Assembly: GCA_021792555.1 (NCBI GenBank)
Contig: JAJYUL010000003.1
Span: 83,266-147,265, forward strand
Source: Pseudomonadota bacterium
GTDB taxonomy: Bacteria > Pseudomonadota > Gammaproteobacteria > Steroidobacterales > Steroidobacteraceae
DNA length: 64,000 nt
Direction of reading: 5' to 3'
Within the stretch, counting starts at the first letter, position 1. Each line of letters begins with the position of its first letter. The notes beneath the pieces were generated by a model. The model was not told where the DNA came from. It ran no database searches and saw only the letters and a list, made by a program, of their open reading frames with translations. This document shows, piece after piece, positions 1 through 10,005 of the stretch. The translations under genes were made by a program, and so were the position numbers.

Positions 1-1837
1 CTGCGCGGCGGGACGCGAACGGGCTGATGGCCCGCAGCGGATCTCCCGCGCAGAGGACCCCGTTGGTGAGATTGCGGATGTGCTCAAAGGCGCCGATGAC
101 GCGCACCGCCACCGGATGGTTGAGGTAGGACTCGACCACGAAGGTGCCGTTGGCGTATTCGAACAGGCTCACGCCGGCGGGCCCTTCCAGGCGCACCGGC
201 TCACCTTGGGTGATGAAGGAGCGCAGCGCGTCGAGCACGCGCGCCGGGAGCGAGTAGAACTCGTTCTGCTCCTCGGGCACGTTGAGCACGTACAGCTCGC
301 CCTTGCCGTAATGATCCATCAGCAGCAGCGGCACACCGCCCTGATCGTCCAGGCCGCGCACCACGGCCCAGTCCTCGTTGGTGTAGAAGTGGATCAACGG
401 AAAGAGAATCGGCCGGCTCCTGCCGATCGGCACCCCGGCGCCGAAGCCGAAGCCCTCCACGTAGCGCGTGGGGGCGGCGATGAGATGGGTGACGCGCATG
501 TCGGTGATCTGATCGAAGCCGCGGTGCTGCAGCGCCCGCAGCAGCCCCGAGGTGATGATGATGTGATCGCCGGCACGCAGGTGGGCGGCGATCTCGCTCA
601 CGATGTGCGGATCGTGCCGGGCCGCTTCGGTGAGCAATACGGTGCGCGCGTGCGGCCAGGACGGGTACATCTCGATCGGGATGCCGACCATGCCGAGCAT
701 CTCGGGCAGGAAGTCCTCGCCGCTCGAGTCGAGCGGGCGGTAGGTCGCGAGCCCGACGGGCTGCCCGAGCGCCCCGGCGATCCGATCGACCTTGCCGAGC
801 GCGTAGGCCGCCACGTTCGCGAGCCGCGGGTACTTCGCCCCGGGCGTGCCCGGCACGCCGCAGCACTCCTTCAGCATCTGCCAGTAGTTGAAGGTCGTGG
901 GCAGGTACTGCCAGGCGGCGCGGTTCTTGGGGTTGGCGATCTCGAGCAGGTTGGTGTATTCGAACAGATTGATCGCCGGGGCCTTGGCGAGGATGGTGTC
1001 CCAGAGCTGCTCGGCGTAGCGGTCGAGATCGTGCATGGCGATCGGGTCGACCCAGCCGCCGCCGTTTCGGCCCGGAGCGATGTTCTCGAAGTAGCGGAAG
1101 ATCTCGTAGCTCTCGTAGGGCAGCAGCTGCTGGTCGGTGGTCGGGGCGTAGCGGGTCTCATCGCCCGTCCAGATCTCGGGGAAGATCTTCGGCTCGTTCA
1201 CCAGGTCGAAGCCCATTCCCTGGAAGGACGGGTAGAAGTTCGGGAATTTGATGATCACCCGCACCTTGGGATTGACCGCCTTGGCGGGCTTGAGGATGAG
1301 GTTGCGCGACACCCAGTCCATGGTCTGCATGCGGTACTCGGACCAGGTCCGATTGCCCTTGGCGGCGATGTCGGCGAGGCTCTTGGTGTTGTAGAAATAC
1401 AGGTCATCGAGCACGAACTCGTTGAAGTGCCGCGCGGTGAGCGCCGACATGCGCCGCGCGAGCGCGCGGTCCTGCGGCAGCGCGTAATCGAGCGTGTTGA
1501 ACTGGCCGTTGCCGCCCGGCCCGAGCATCGCCATGCCGCCGGCGACCGCCACGTGGTGGGCGAGAAAAAAGCGCTTCACGCGCGAGAGCTGCGCGCCTGT
1601 GGCGCTCACGCCCGCGCGGTAGCTCTCGATGAAGACCTGATCGACGTGCAGGCGGCTCGCGATGGTGCGCCAGCTCGAGCGCATCCACGCCGGATCGCGC
1701 GCCATGCGCTTGACCACGGTGACCGGAATGTAGACGGTGACCTTGAAATTGCGGTACGGCGCAGGCGCCGCCCAGGCAGTCGCGGCGGCGAGCAGCAGGA
1801 TCAGGGCGGCGGCGAGACGTTGCCGGATCGTGAGCAT
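1..1837 (-). CDS. Secreted putative glycoside hydrolase-like protein, paralogue of the gene at 42596 (3' end off the window)
   Basis: The frame opens at ATG 1837 and runs off the left edge after 612 codons with no stop. The N-terminus is a Sec signal peptide (MLTIRQRLAAALILLLA, cleavage near AWA-AP, residue 24). From PYRNFKVTVYIPV it aligns along its length with the protein at 42596. Shared landmarks are an LDD(L/F)xF(Y/F)NT strand near residue 140, a KVIIK(F/Y)PN strand, a (W/Y)TGDETR motif near 225, and a Rossmann/GATase-like segment starting SSGEDFL near 370 with a VIITSGLL strand. This order (TIM-barrel-like, then GATase-like, then a small beta domain) resembles clan GH-A enzymes such as GH42; that is inference and no family is assigned. 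About 30-40 C-terminal residues are missing by comparison with the paralogue. A GGGGGG Shine-Dalgarno lies upstream, and a xylan-regulon operator sits 31 bp before the start. Confidence 0.8.
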   Translation of the reverse strand, partial: MLTIRQRLAAALILLLAAATAWAAPAPYRNFKVTVYIPVTVVKRMARDPAWMRSSWRTIASRLHVDQVFIESYRAGVSATGAQLSRVKRFFLAHHVAVAGGMAMLGPGGNGQFNTLDYALPQDRALARRMSALTARHFNEFVLDDLYFYNTKSLADIAAKGNRTWSEYRMQTMDWVSRNLILKPAKAVNPKVRVIIKFPNFYPSFQGMGFDLVNEPKIFPEIWTGDETRYAPTTDQQLLPYESYEIFRYFENIAPGRNGGGWVDPIAMHDLDRYAEQLWDTILAKAPAINLFEYTNLLEIANPKNRAAWQYLPTTFNYWQMLKECCGVPGTPGAKYPRLANVAAYALGKVDRIAGALGQPVGLATYRPLDSSGEDFLPEMLGMVGIPIEMYPSWPHARTVLLTEAARHDPHIVSEIAAHLRAGDHIIITSGLLRALQHRGFDQITDMRVTHLIAAPTRYVEGFGFGAGVPIGRSRPILFPLIHFYTNEDWAVVRGLDDQGGVPLLLMDHYGKGELYVLNVPEEQNEFYSLPARVLDALRSFITQGEPVRLEGPAGVSLFEYANGTFVVESYLNHPVAVRVIGAFEHIRNLTNGVLCAGDPLRAISPFASRRA

Positions 1838-1868
1838 CGTGGAACCCCCCTCGGGACGGATCGGCCGA

Positions 1869-1884
1869 CTGGTAGCGCTATCAT
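1869..1884. promoter_or_regulatory. LacI-type xylan operator, site 1
   Basis: CTGGTAGCGCTATCAT, matching the consensus (A/C)TGGTAGCGNTA(T/C)CAT shared by ten sites in this window. It lies 31 bp upstream of the ATG at 1837. On the minus strand a TATCAT (1888-1883) overlaps its edge and is preceded at 16 bp by TTTACG, a possible sigma70 promoter. It places this distant gene in the same regulon as the xylan island about 17 kb away. Confidence 0.8.
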
Positions 1885-2029
1885 GATACACGGGCCGGCG
1901 GCGCCGTAAAGCGCCCCGCGGCGCGCACGGCAGGGGATTGCGCCAGGGGGCGGCGCAGTTGCGCTACAATTTGTCGGTGGGATCCGCCAGCCGGTCCGCC
2001 ATCCCGATACCTTTGGATCAGCCATTTTC

Positions 2030-4582
2030 ATGCACGGTATTGTGCGAGGCGCGACCTGCCTCGAGTTCGGCCGCTTTCGGCTTCTGACCCGCCAGCGCGA
2101 GCTGCGCAGCGGCGATACGCCCGTCGCGCTCGGCTCGCGTGCATTCGACGTCCTGCTGGTGCTCATCGAGGCCGGCGGCGATCTGGTGACCAAGGAGGAG
2201 CTGCTCGCGCGCGCCTGGCCCGGGATCGTCGTCGAGGAAAGCAACATCCAGGTGCAGATCTCGGCGCTGCGCAAGGCGCTCGGCAAGGACCGCAATCTCA
2301 TCCTCACCGTGCCGCTGCGCGGCTACCGCTTCACCGGCGAGGTGCGGGTGATCCGCGAGCCGGGCCTGCCGCAGGACGAGCAGGAGGGGCGCGCGCCGCC
2401 GACCAATCTGCCGGCGGCCATCTCGGATTTCATCGGCCGCGAGGCGGAACTCGCCACGGTGCGCGAGCTGCTGCGGCACAACCGGCTGGTGACGCTGGTC
2501 GGCACGGGCGGCATCGGCAAGACGCGTCTCGGCCTGGAGGCGGCCCGCGCCTCGCTCGCGGAGTTCCCCGACGGGGTGTGGCTCGCCGAGCTCGCGCCGC
2601 TCACCGACCCGGAGCTGGTGGCGAGCGCCATGCACGCCGCGCTCGGCCTGCAGAGCGGCACCGGGCGCTGGACCAGCGAGCGGCTCGCCGCCGCGCTGCG
2701 CGAGCGCAAGCTGCTGCTGGTGCTCGATAACTGCGAGCATCTGATCGGCGCAGCGGCGCGCGAGGCGCAGGCGCTGCTCGCGGCGGCGCCGCAGGTGCGC
2801 ATTCTCGCCACCAGCCAGGAGCCGCTCGGCATCGAGGGGGAGTGCACGCTGCGGCTGCGTCCGCTGGAGTTTCCGGCCGAGAACGCCGCCGGGCTCGACA
2901 GCGCCGCCCGGCACGATGCGGTGCGGCTGTTCGTGGCGCGCGCCCGCGCGGCCGATCCACAGTTTTCGCTGAACGAGCAGAACGTCGCCACGGTGGCGAT
3001 GATCTGCCGGCGGCTCGACGGCATCCCGCTCGCGATCGAGCTCGCGGCCGCCCGCTCCGCGGCGCTCGGCATCGATGGCCTCGCGCAGCGGCTCGATCTG
3101 CGCTTTCACGTGCTCACTGGCGGGCGCCGCACGGCGCTGCCGCGCCATCAGACGCTGCGCGCCACGCTCGACTGGAGCCACCGGCTGCTCGCCGAGCCGG
3201 ATCGGATCGTGCTGCGGCGGCTGGCCGTGTTCGCCGGCAGCTTCACGCTCGAGGCGGCCGGTCAGGTGGTGGCCGATGCGGCGCTGCCGGAGTGGGAAGT
3301 GGTCGGGCGCATCGCCGAGCTGGTGGACAAGTCGCTGGTGGTGGCCGATGTCACCGGTGCGCAGCGCCGTTACCGGCTGCTCGAGACCACCCACGCCTAC
3401 GCGATGGAGAAGCTCGCCGACAGCGGGGAGTTCGGACCGCTGGCGCGTCTGCACGCCCGGCACTTCCGCGACGCGCTGAACGAGGCGCTCGGGGCCTGGG
3501 AGCTCACCCCGTCGGTGCAGTGGCTCGAGCGGCTCGGGGCGGAGATCGACAACGTGCGCGTGGCGCTCGACTGGGCGTTCGGCGCCGACGGCGACCCGGC
3601 CATCGGTGTGGAGCTCGCGGCCTCCTCGTATCTGCTGTGGTATCTGCTCTCGCTGATGCCCGAGGGCCGCGCGCGGCTCGAGCGGGCCACCGCGGCGCTC
3701 GGCCGCGAGACGCCGAAGGCGCTCGAGGGCCGGCTCTGGTACGGCTACGGCTTTCTCTCGACCGGCGAGCCGCGCGGGCGCGCGGTGCCGGCGCTGCGCC
3801 GCGCGGTGACCCTGCTGCGCGAGGCCGGCGAGCCGCTCGATCTGGCCCGTGCGCTCGCTTTCTACGGCCTGAACCTGGCGCGCACCGGCGCGCTCGGCGA
3901 GGGGCTTGCGGCGCTCGAGGAGGGGCGCGCACTGCTGTCCCCCACGGCGCAGCCGAAGAGTTACGCGCTGTGCCTGACCAACCTCGCCATCGCCCGCACG
4001 GTGGGCGGGGAATACGCAGCGGCACGAGCGCGCCTCGACGAGGCGCTCGCGGCCGGCCAACGCTCGCACGCGGACTTCTGGGCCTGGCGCGCGCTCATCT
4101 ACAAGGCGGAAGTGCAGTTCGCCGAAGGCCGCGTCGATGAGGCCATCGCCGGGGCGCGCGAGGTGGTCGCGCTCGCCCGCGCGGCGCGGCGCACCGGTCT
4201 GCTCGGGCACGCGCTGTGCAACCTTGCCGGGTATCTGATCGCGCATGGGGAGATCGAGGCGGCGAGCGCGGCGCTGCGCGAGGGGCTGCCGCTCGCCGAG
4301 GAGAGCGAGCTCGATACGGTGCTGATCGCCGGCGGCATGCAGCATCTGGCGACCATCGCGGCGCGCCAGCAGCGCTTCGAGCGCGCCGCGCAGTTCATCG
4401 GCTATGCGCACGCGTTCTTTTCGGCGGAATTCGCCGGCCGCAGTCCGGCCAAGCTGATGATCGAGGCGGGGATTCTGGAACAGCTGCGCGCGGCGCTGCC
4501 CGAGGAGCGCCTGGCGGAGCTGATGCAGGCCGGCGCCCGCTGGAGCGAGGATGAGGCCATGGCCGCTGCGCTCGATGCGTGA
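2030..4582 (+). CDS. Winged-helix / NB-ARC ATPase / TPR transcriptional regulator
   Basis: An 850-residue cytoplasmic regulator with three parts. Residues ~8-105 form an OmpR/PhoB-type winged helix (FGRFRLL..., RPF-like ALGSRAFDVLLVL, wing LRGYRF). Residues ~140-400 form an NB-ARC/STAND ATPase with Walker A GTGGIGKT at 158-165 and Walker B LLLVLDNC, with Asp at 233. From ~470 to the end is an alanine-rich helical TPR region. This architecture is common in proteobacterial signal-integrating activators; ligand and targets cannot be read from the sequence. It is divergently transcribed from the gene at 1837 across 192 bp, so a role in that gene's control is possible but unproven. No receiver domain and no membrane segment is visible. 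The ATG at 2030 has only a weak ribosome site. Confidence 0.85.
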   Translation: MHGIVRGATCLEFGRFRLLTRQRELRSGDTPVALGSRAFDVLLVLIEAGGDLVTKEELLARAWPGIVVEESNIQVQISALRKALGKDRNLILTVPLRGYRFTGEVRVIREPGLPQDEQEGRAPPTNLPAAISDFIGREAELATVRELLRHNRLVTLVGTGGIGKTRLGLEAARASLAEFPDGVWLAELAPLTDPELVASAMHAALGLQSGTGRWTSERLAAALRERKLLLVLDNCEHLIGAAAREAQALLAAAPQVRILATSQEPLGIEGECTLRLRPLEFPAENAAGLDSAARHDAVRLFVARARAADPQFSLNEQNVATVAMICRRLDGIPLAIELAAARSAALGIDGLAQRLDLRFHVLTGGRRTALPRHQTLRATLDWSHRLLAEPDRIVLRRLAVFAGSFTLEAAGQVVADAALPEWEVVGRIAELVDKSLVVADVTGAQRRYRLLETTHAYAMEKLADSGEFGPLARLHARHFRDALNEALGAWELTPSVQWLERLGAEIDNVRVALDWAFGADGDPAIGVELAASSYLLWYLLSLMPEGRARLERATAALGRETPKALEGRLWYGYGFLSTGEPRGRAVPALRRAVTLLREAGEPLDLARALAFYGLNLARTGALGEGLAALEEGRALLSPTAQPKSYALCLTNLAIARTVGGEYAAARARLDEALAAGQRSHADFWAWRALIYKAEVQFAEGRVDEAIAGAREVVALARAARRTGLLGHALCNLAGYLIAHGEIEAASAALREGLPLAEESELDTVLIAGGMQHLATIAARQQRFERAAQFIGYAHAFFSAEFAGRSPAKLMIEAGILEQLRAALPEERLAELMQAGARWSEDEAMAAALDA

Positions 4583-4752
4583 GCCGGCTCAGACAGGCGC
4601 CGCTGCGCCTAGACGCGTTCCGGCCCGCACGGCAAGCCCTGAGAGCAAGAATTAAGAAAGATTAAGCGCAATTGAGGGGGGGCTAAGGATTTGGCCCGGG
4701 GGGAGGGCTCATCCTCTCGAGGTTCGAAACACGGCTGGATTTCGCCCCCAAA

Positions 4753-5667
4753 ATGAAGCGCAACCTCTGGTCTCGATTCTGTCGTTTTCTGCCGCTGCCG
4801 GCAACTTTGCTGCTGGCCGGCTGCCACGCCGCACTGCTCGATCCGAAAGGGCCGATCGGTGAGGCCGAGCGCTCGGTCCTCTTCACGGCCACCGGGCTGA
4901 TGCTCATCGTGGTGATCCCGGTGATCGTGCTGGCGATCATCATTCCCTGGCGCTACCGGGCCTCGAACACCAAGGCCGAGTACCAGCCGGAGTGGTCGCA
5001 CTCGAACAAGATCGAGGCGGTGATGTGGTCGATCCCGATCGCGATCGTCTCCATTCTGGCGGTGATCTGCTGGCGCACCTCGCACGAGCTCGACCCGTTC
5101 CGGCCGATCCCCTCGACGCACAAGCCGGTGCACATCGAAGCGGTGGCGATGGACTGGAAGTGGCTGTTCATCTATCCGGATCAGCACATCGCCACGATCA
5201 ACGAGATCGCGCTGCCGGTCGGCGTGCCGGTGGTGTTCCACATCACCTCCGCCACGGTGATGAACTCTTTCTTCATCCCGCGGCTCGGCAGCCAGATCTA
5301 CGCCATGGCGAACATGCAGACCGCCGACAATCTGGTGGCGAGCGTCCCGGGCACCTACCGGGGCATTTCCGCCAACTTCAGCGGCGGCGGCTTCTCGGGC
5401 ATGACCTTCAAGGTCAAGGCCATGTCCGAGAGCGATTACAAGCAGTGGCTGGCCAAGGTGGCATCCTCCACCAAGACCCTCGACGCCCAAAAGTATCTCG
5501 AGCTCGACAGGCCGAGCTCGAATGTTCCGGTGACCTACTACTCGCACGTGAATCCGGATCTGTTCGCGCAGATTCTCATGGGCAAGCTCGCAGCCGGCCG
5601 CTCCGCGGTCATGGCGGCGACCGCCGTGACCTCTGGCGCGGAGACTGGCACTGTGAGGAGAGATTGA
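4753..5667 (+). CDS. cyoA: Cytochrome bo3 ubiquinol oxidase subunit II
   Basis: 304 residues. Lipoprotein signal with lipobox LLAGC (Cys24), two transmembrane helices (~45-70 and ~90-112), then a periplasmic cupredoxin-like domain. The CuA ligand cluster of cytochrome c oxidases is absent: the region around [23 protein letters not shown] has no CxxxC. This is the quinol-oxidase pattern. First gene of cyoABCD; one base separates its stop from cyoB. The subunit anchors the complex in the inner membrane and contributes to the quinol site. An AT-richer stretch at about 4645-4675 precedes it and probably holds the promoter, but I see no clear hexamers. Confidence 0.95.
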   Translation: MKRNLWSRFCRFLPLPATLLLAGCHAALLDPKGPIGEAERSVLFTATGLMLIVVIPVIVLAIIIPWRYRASNTKAEYQPEWSHSNKIEAVMWSIPIAIVSILAVICWRTSHELDPFRPIPSTHKPVHIEAVAMDWKWLFIYPDQHIATINEIALPVGVPVVFHITSATVMNSFFIPRLGSQIYAMANMQTADNLVASVPGTYRGISANFSGGGFSGMTFKVKAMSESDYKQWLAKVASSTKTLDAQKYLELDRPSSNVPVTYYSHVNPDLFAQILMGKLAAGRSAVMAATAVTSGAETGTVRRD

Positions 5668-5668
5668 A

Positions 5669-7642
5669 ATGTTCGGTAAGCTGACGCTGAGCGCCATCCC
5701 CTACACCAACCCGATCATCATGGGCGCGGTCGCCTTCATGGTGATCTGCGTGATCGCGGTCCTCGGGACCATCACGTATTTCGGTAAATGGAAATGGCTG
5801 TGGACCGAGTGGCTGACCTCGGTGGATCACAAGAAGATCGGGATCATGTACCTGATCCTGGCGGCGATCATGCTGCTGCGCGGCTTTGCCGACGCGATCA
5901 TGATGCGCTCGCAGCAGGCGCTCGCCTACGGCAGCAACATGGGCTACCTGCCGCCGGGACATTTCGACCAGGTGTTCAGCGCGCACGGCACCATCATGAT
6001 CTTCTTCATGGCGATGCCGTTCATCATCGGATTGATGAACTGCATCCTGCCGCTGCAGCTCGGCGCGCGCGACGTCGCGTTCCCGCTGATGAACAACCTG
6101 AGCTTCTGGCTGACCGCCGCCGGCGCGGTGCTGGTCAACGTCTCGCTCGCGGTGGGCAATTTCTCGCGCGCCGGCTGGCTCGGCTTCGCGCCGCTGTCGG
6201 AGCTGCACTACAGCCCGGGCGTCGGGGTCGACTACTGGATCTGGGCGCTGCAGATATCGGGCATCGGCACGACGCTCACGGGCGTGAACTTCATCGCCAC
6301 CATCCTCAAGATGCGCGCTCCGGGCATGACGCTGATGCGCATGCCGGTGTTCGCCTGGGCGTCGCTGTGCACCAACATCCTGATCGTCGCGGCCTTCCCG
6401 CTGCTCACCGTGACGCTCGGGCTGCTGACGATGGACCGCTACCTGGGCATGCACTTCTTCACCAATTCCCTCGGCGGCGATCCGATGATGTACATCAACC
6501 TCATCTGGATCTGGGGTCATCCCGAGGTGTACATCCTCATGCTGCCGCTGTTCGGCGTGTACTCGGAAATCGTGCCGACGTTCTCCGGCAAGCGCCTGTT
6601 CGGCTACACCTCGATGGTCTATGCGACGATGGCGATCGCGCTGCTGTCGCTCATCGTGTGGCTGCACCATTTCTTCACCATGGGCAACGGCGCGGACGTG
6701 AACACGTTCTTCGGCATCACCACGATGATCATCGCGGTGCCGACCGGCGTGAAGATCTTCAACTGGCTGCTCACCATGTACCGCGGGCGGGTGCGCATGG
6801 AGACGCCGATGCTGTGGACGATCGGCTTTTTGATCACCTTCACCATCGGCGGCATGAGTGGCGTGCTGCTCGCCGAGCCGCCGGCGGACTTCGTGCTGCA
6901 CAACAGCCTGTTCCTGGTTGCGCACTTCCACAACGTCATCATCGGCGGGGTGGTGTTCGGCATCTTCGCCGGAATCACCTACTGGGCCCCGAAGATCTTC
7001 GGCTTCCGCCTCAACGAGCGGCTGGGACGCGCCTCGTTCTGGTGCTGGTTCATCGGCTTTTACGTCGCGTTCATGCCGCTGTACGCACTCGGTCTGATGG
7101 GCGCCACGCGCCGCATGGATCACTACGACGTGGCCGCCTGGCATCCGCTGTTCATCGTCGCGGCGATCGGCGCGGCCATCATCTTCGCCGGCATCATCCT
7201 GCAGGTGGCGCAGGTCGTGGTCAGCATCCGCCAGCGCGAGCAGACGCGCGATCTGACCGGAGACCCGTGGAACGGCCGCACCCTGGAGTGGGCGATTCCC
7301 TCGCCCGCGCCGGCGTACAACTTCGCGCGCATCCCGGTGGTGCGTGAGCGCGATGCGTTCTGGGACATGAAGCAGCGCGGAGTCGACCTGAAGAGCTCGA
7401 CCTTCGTGCCGATCCACATGCCGCGCAACAAGGCCGCCGGGTTCATCATCGCCGGCTGCGCGTTTGTGGTGGCGTTCGCAATGATTTGGCACATCTGGTG
7501 GCTGGCGATCACGGGCCTGGCGGGTGTGCTGGTGACTCTCATCCGGCATGCCTTCGACGACGACCGGGACTATCACCTCGGCGCCGATGAGGTCCGCCGG
7601 ATCGAGGGTCTGCATGGACGTGTCCAAGCGAGGAGCATGTAA
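5669..7642 (+). CDS. cyoB: Cytochrome bo3 ubiquinol oxidase subunit I
   Basis: 657 residues, the haem-copper catalytic subunit that oxidises ubiquinol, reduces oxygen to water and pumps protons. Visible ligands: His106 in AHGTIMIFF (haem b), the His-Tyr cross-link motif GHPEVYI, the CuB pair HHFFTMG, and the HFHNVIIGG histidines for high- and low-spin haems. A strong GAGGAGAG ribosome site at 5655 lies inside the end of cyoA, indicating coupled translation. Length and the extra C-terminal helices match the CyoB family (about 660 residues). Confidence 0.97.
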   Translation: MFGKLTLSAIPYTNPIIMGAVAFMVICVIAVLGTITYFGKWKWLWTEWLTSVDHKKIGIMYLILAAIMLLRGFADAIMMRSQQALAYGSNMGYLPPGHFDQVFSAHGTIMIFFMAMPFIIGLMNCILPLQLGARDVAFPLMNNLSFWLTAAGAVLVNVSLAVGNFSRAGWLGFAPLSELHYSPGVGVDYWIWALQISGIGTTLTGVNFIATILKMRAPGMTLMRMPVFAWASLCTNILIVAAFPLLTVTLGLLTMDRYLGMHFFTNSLGGDPMMYINLIWIWGHPEVYILMLPLFGVYSEIVPTFSGKRLFGYTSMVYATMAIALLSLIVWLHHFFTMGNGADVNTFFGITTMIIAVPTGVKIFNWLLTMYRGRVRMETPMLWTIGFLITFTIGGMSGVLLAEPPADFVLHNSLFLVAHFHNVIIGGVVFGIFAGITYWAPKIFGFRLNERLGRASFWCWFIGFYVAFMPLYALGLMGATRRMDHYDVAAWHPLFIVAAIGAAIIFAGIILQVAQVVVSIRQREQTRDLTGDPWNGRTLEWAIPSPAPAYNFARIPVVRERDAFWDMKQRGVDLKSSTFVPIHMPRNKAAGFIIAGCAFVVAFAMIWHIWWLAITGLAGVLVTLIRHAFDDDRDYHLGADEVRRIEGLHGRVQARSM

Positions 7643-7645
7643 ACC

Positions 7646-8341
7646 ATGTCGAATGATCCAGTTCTGATGCAGGACGGCAGCCTGGCGCTGAAGCCGGGTT
7701 ATGCGGATCACGCTGCGGATGCGCTGCGCGATCTGCGCCAACGCGGCGATGCGGTCGACTTCGAGGTCGAGCATCATCATGACGTCGCCTCCACGATCCA
7801 GCTGGGATTCTGGATCTACCTGATGAGCGACTGTCTGCTGTTCTCCGGGTTGTTCGCCACCTACGCGCTGCTGAACTCGCATACCGCAGGCGGCCCGGCC
7901 GGCAGCCAGCTGTTCGATCTGCCGAACGTGCTGATCGAGACGATGTTCCTGCTCTTCAGCAGCTTCACGTGCGGGCTGGCGACGCTCGCGATGAACGCCG
8001 ATCGGCGCAATGCGACCGTCGGCTGGCTGGCGGTGACCTTCCTGCTCGGCCTGGGCTTCATCACCATCGAGGTCCGCGAGTTCGCGCACATGGTGGCGAT
8101 CGGGGCCGGCCCTGACCGCAGTGCGTTCCTGTCGAGCTTCTTCACGCTGGTCGCCACCCACGGGCTGCACGTCACCTGCGGTCTGATCTTCATGGCCGTG
8201 ATGATGGTGGCGGTGCTGAAGAAGGGGCTGACGCCCACGAACCGGGCGCGCCTGGTGAACCTCAGCCTGTTCTGGCACTTCCTCGACATCATCTGGGTGG
8301 GAGTGTTCTCCCTGGTCTACCTGTTCGGAGTGGCGCACTGA
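7646..8341 (+). CDS. cyoC: Cytochrome bo3 ubiquinol oxidase subunit III
   Basis: 231 residues with five hydrophobic helices and the subunit III signature in the first ([24 protein letters not shown]). The N-terminal ~35 residues are hydrophilic and precede the membrane domain. Starts 3 bases after cyoB stops and ends by overlapping cyoD (ATGA). The family supports assembly and stability of the oxidase and is not itself redox-active. Confidence 0.95.
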   Translation: MSNDPVLMQDGSLALKPGYADHAADALRDLRQRGDAVDFEVEHHHDVASTIQLGFWIYLMSDCLLFSGLFATYALLNSHTAGGPAGSQLFDLPNVLIETMFLLFSSFTCGLATLAMNADRRNATVGWLAVTFLLGLGFITIEVREFAHMVAIGAGPDRSAFLSSFFTLVATHGLHVTCGLIFMAVMMVAVLKKGLTPTNRARLVNLSLFWHFLDIIWVGVFSLVYLFGVAH

Positions 8342-8724
8342 TGAACGTTGCAAACGAAGCAGTTGCCGGCCACGCGCCGCACGGCAGCCACGGGGCGCAC
8401 GGCGCCCACGGCCCGACGCACAAGCAGTACGCGATCGGCTTCGCGCTCGCCATCATTTTGACGGTGATCCCGTTCGCCCTGGTGATGAGCCACACGCTGG
8501 CCGCGACGCCGCTGGTGATCGCCGGCTTCGCGCTCGCGCAGATCGTGGTGCACGTCGTGTACTTCCTGCACGTCGACACCTCTGAGGAGAAGCGCTGGAA
8601 TCTGATGGCGCTGCTGTACACCGCCGTGATGGTGTTCATCGTGCTCGGCGGCTCGCTGTGGATCATGCATCACCTGTACGTGAACATGGTGCCGCACGCG
8701 ATGCACGGAGGGGTGTGGAAGTAG
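8341..8724 (+). CDS. cyoD: Cytochrome bo3 ubiquinol oxidase subunit IV
   Basis: 127 residues with three transmembrane helices after a His/Gly/Ala-rich leader (AHGSHGAHGAHG). The start overlaps the cyoC stop (ATGA), so translation is probably coupled. The family assists CuB incorporation and assembly. A strong hairpin terminator follows. No cyoE (haem O synthase) follows in the window, so haem O must be supplied by a gene elsewhere. Confidence 0.93.
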   Translation: MNVANEAVAGHAPHGSHGAHGAHGPTHKQYAIGFALAIILTVIPFALVMSHTLAATPLVIAGFALAQIVVHVVYFLHVDTSEEKRWNLMALLYTAVMVFIVLGGSLWIMHHLYVNMVPHAMHGGVWK

Positions 8725-8748
8725 ACTGACCCCGACTCGCGGACACGA

Positions 8749-8789
8749 CGCCCGGGCCGCCCTCGAGGGTGACCCGGGCGTTCGCTTTT
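8749..8789 (+). terminator. Rho-independent terminator of the cyo operon
   Basis: Arms CGCCCGGG (8749-8756) and CCCGGGCG (8773-8780), with an inner self-complementary CCCTCGAGGG in the loop. A short T-run follows (TTTT at 8786-8789). It lies 25 bp after the cyoD stop. Confidence 0.8.
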
Positions 8790-8922
8790 GGGGCTGCCCG
8801 GTGAGGGCGTTCCGAGCGCCCGAGAGCCCGCCGGGCCGAGGCCGTGCGGGCGGGCTCTGGCACCCCGGATGGCCGCAGCGTACGATGGGCAAAGCCGCCG
8901 CTGCGGCACCGGGGAGGCTCTC

Positions 8923-9954
8923 ATGGGTCGGTCAGTCGGCACAGGGCGTCGCGCGCGCAGCGGGAAGGCCCGCTTGGCTCGGGCTTTCCCACTGCTGCTC
9001 GCCCTGCCGGTGGCGCTTGCCGTTGCGGTTCGGTGCGCCCATGCCCGCGCCCTGAGCCCGCCGAGTGATGCCGCGGCGAGCGCAGCGGCGTCCCCGGCGG
9101 CCAAGGCCAAGCTTTCCAAGATCACGATCGAAGCCGCCAGGCTGCGCCGGCGGCTGCGTCACCAGGTGGACCACTTCGTCACCTCGGTGCTCGAGCAGCC
9201 GCCCTCGCGCGAGAGTCTGCTGCGCTGGGACAAGCCCGTCTGCCCGCTGGTCGTCGGGCTGCCGCGCAACATGGGCGATTTCATCCTCAGGCGGATCTCG
9301 CAGGCGGCCCGCGACGCGCACGCCCCGCTCGCCGGGCGGCACTGCGAGGCGAATCTGTTCATCGTCGTGACGCCGCATCCGGACCACGTGCTCAAGCAGT
9401 GGATGGCGCGCGATCCGCAGGTCAATACGCGCCACGGCGTCGCGCCGCTCAACCGCTTCCTGCATTCCAGGCAGCCCGTGCGGGTCTGGTACAACGCGGT
9501 GCCGGGCTGCGCTGGGGGCCCCTCCCGCTCGGCCTCGAGCGCTCGCTCCGCAGTCAGCATGAACCTCTCGCCCGACAAGGGCACCGGGACCGCCAGCCCC
9601 AATGCCGGCATGGGGCCGGTGTACTGCCAGAACGGCATCGATACGCATCTCACTTATGGAGAGATTCGCTCCATCTCGTACGCGATCGTGGTCGCCGACA
9701 CCCGCAAGCTGACACACGTGACGATCGGGCAGCTGGCCGATTACGTCAGTCTCGTCGGCCTCGCGGACATCCGGCCGCACGCCGAGGGCAGTGGGGCGCC
9801 GACGATCCTGCGGCTGTTTCGCGGGCCGGCGGCGCCCCAGGGCATGACGCCGTGGGACCGCGCGTTGCTCTATTCGCTCTACAACACGAGCCAGTCGGGC
9901 CGCCTACAGCTGACCAACATGGAGGTGATGATGACCCGCCGCATCGCCCCCTGA
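8923..9954 (+). CDS. Secreted protein of unknown function
   Basis: 343 residues. ATG 8923 is chosen because GGGGAGG lies 5 bases before it and a Sec-type signal follows directly (basic stretch, then AFPLLLALPVALAVAV, cleavage near AHA-RA). The frame is open further upstream, but that part overlaps the cyo terminator. The mature part has a basic helix (KLSKITIEAARLRRRLRHQV), a conserved-looking core (CPLVVGLPRNMGDFILRR, LFIVVTPHPDHVL) and a C-terminal YSLYNTSQSGRLQLTNMEV segment. Cysteines at RHC, PGC and YCQ suggest periplasmic disulfides. I do not recognise the family. Apparently monocistronic. Confidence 0.75.
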   Translation: MGRSVGTGRRARSGKARLARAFPLLLALPVALAVAVRCAHARALSPPSDAAASAAASPAAKAKLSKITIEAARLRRRLRHQVDHFVTSVLEQPPSRESLLRWDKPVCPLVVGLPRNMGDFILRRISQAARDAHAPLAGRHCEANLFIVVTPHPDHVLKQWMARDPQVNTRHGVAPLNRFLHSRQPVRVWYNAVPGCAGGPSRSASSARSAVSMNLSPDKGTGTASPNAGMGPVYCQNGIDTHLTYGEIRSISYAIVVADTRKLTHVTIGQLADYVSLVGLADIRPHAEGSGAPTILRLFRGPAAPQGMTPWDRALLYSLYNTSQSGRLQLTNMEVMMTRRIAP

Positions 9955-10005
9955 GCCGGGGATGGCCTGCGCCCGCCGTGCGCAGACGGCTTGCCGGCTG
10001 CCCGG

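Noticed and set aside
80..1909. Long open plus-strand frame at the left edge
   Set aside because: Antisense to the partial secreted protein, which has a signal peptide and a full-length paralogue at 42596.
5609..8353. Long open minus-strand frame
   Set aside because: Antisense to cyoB and cyoC; low-complexity His/Asp/Arg composition.
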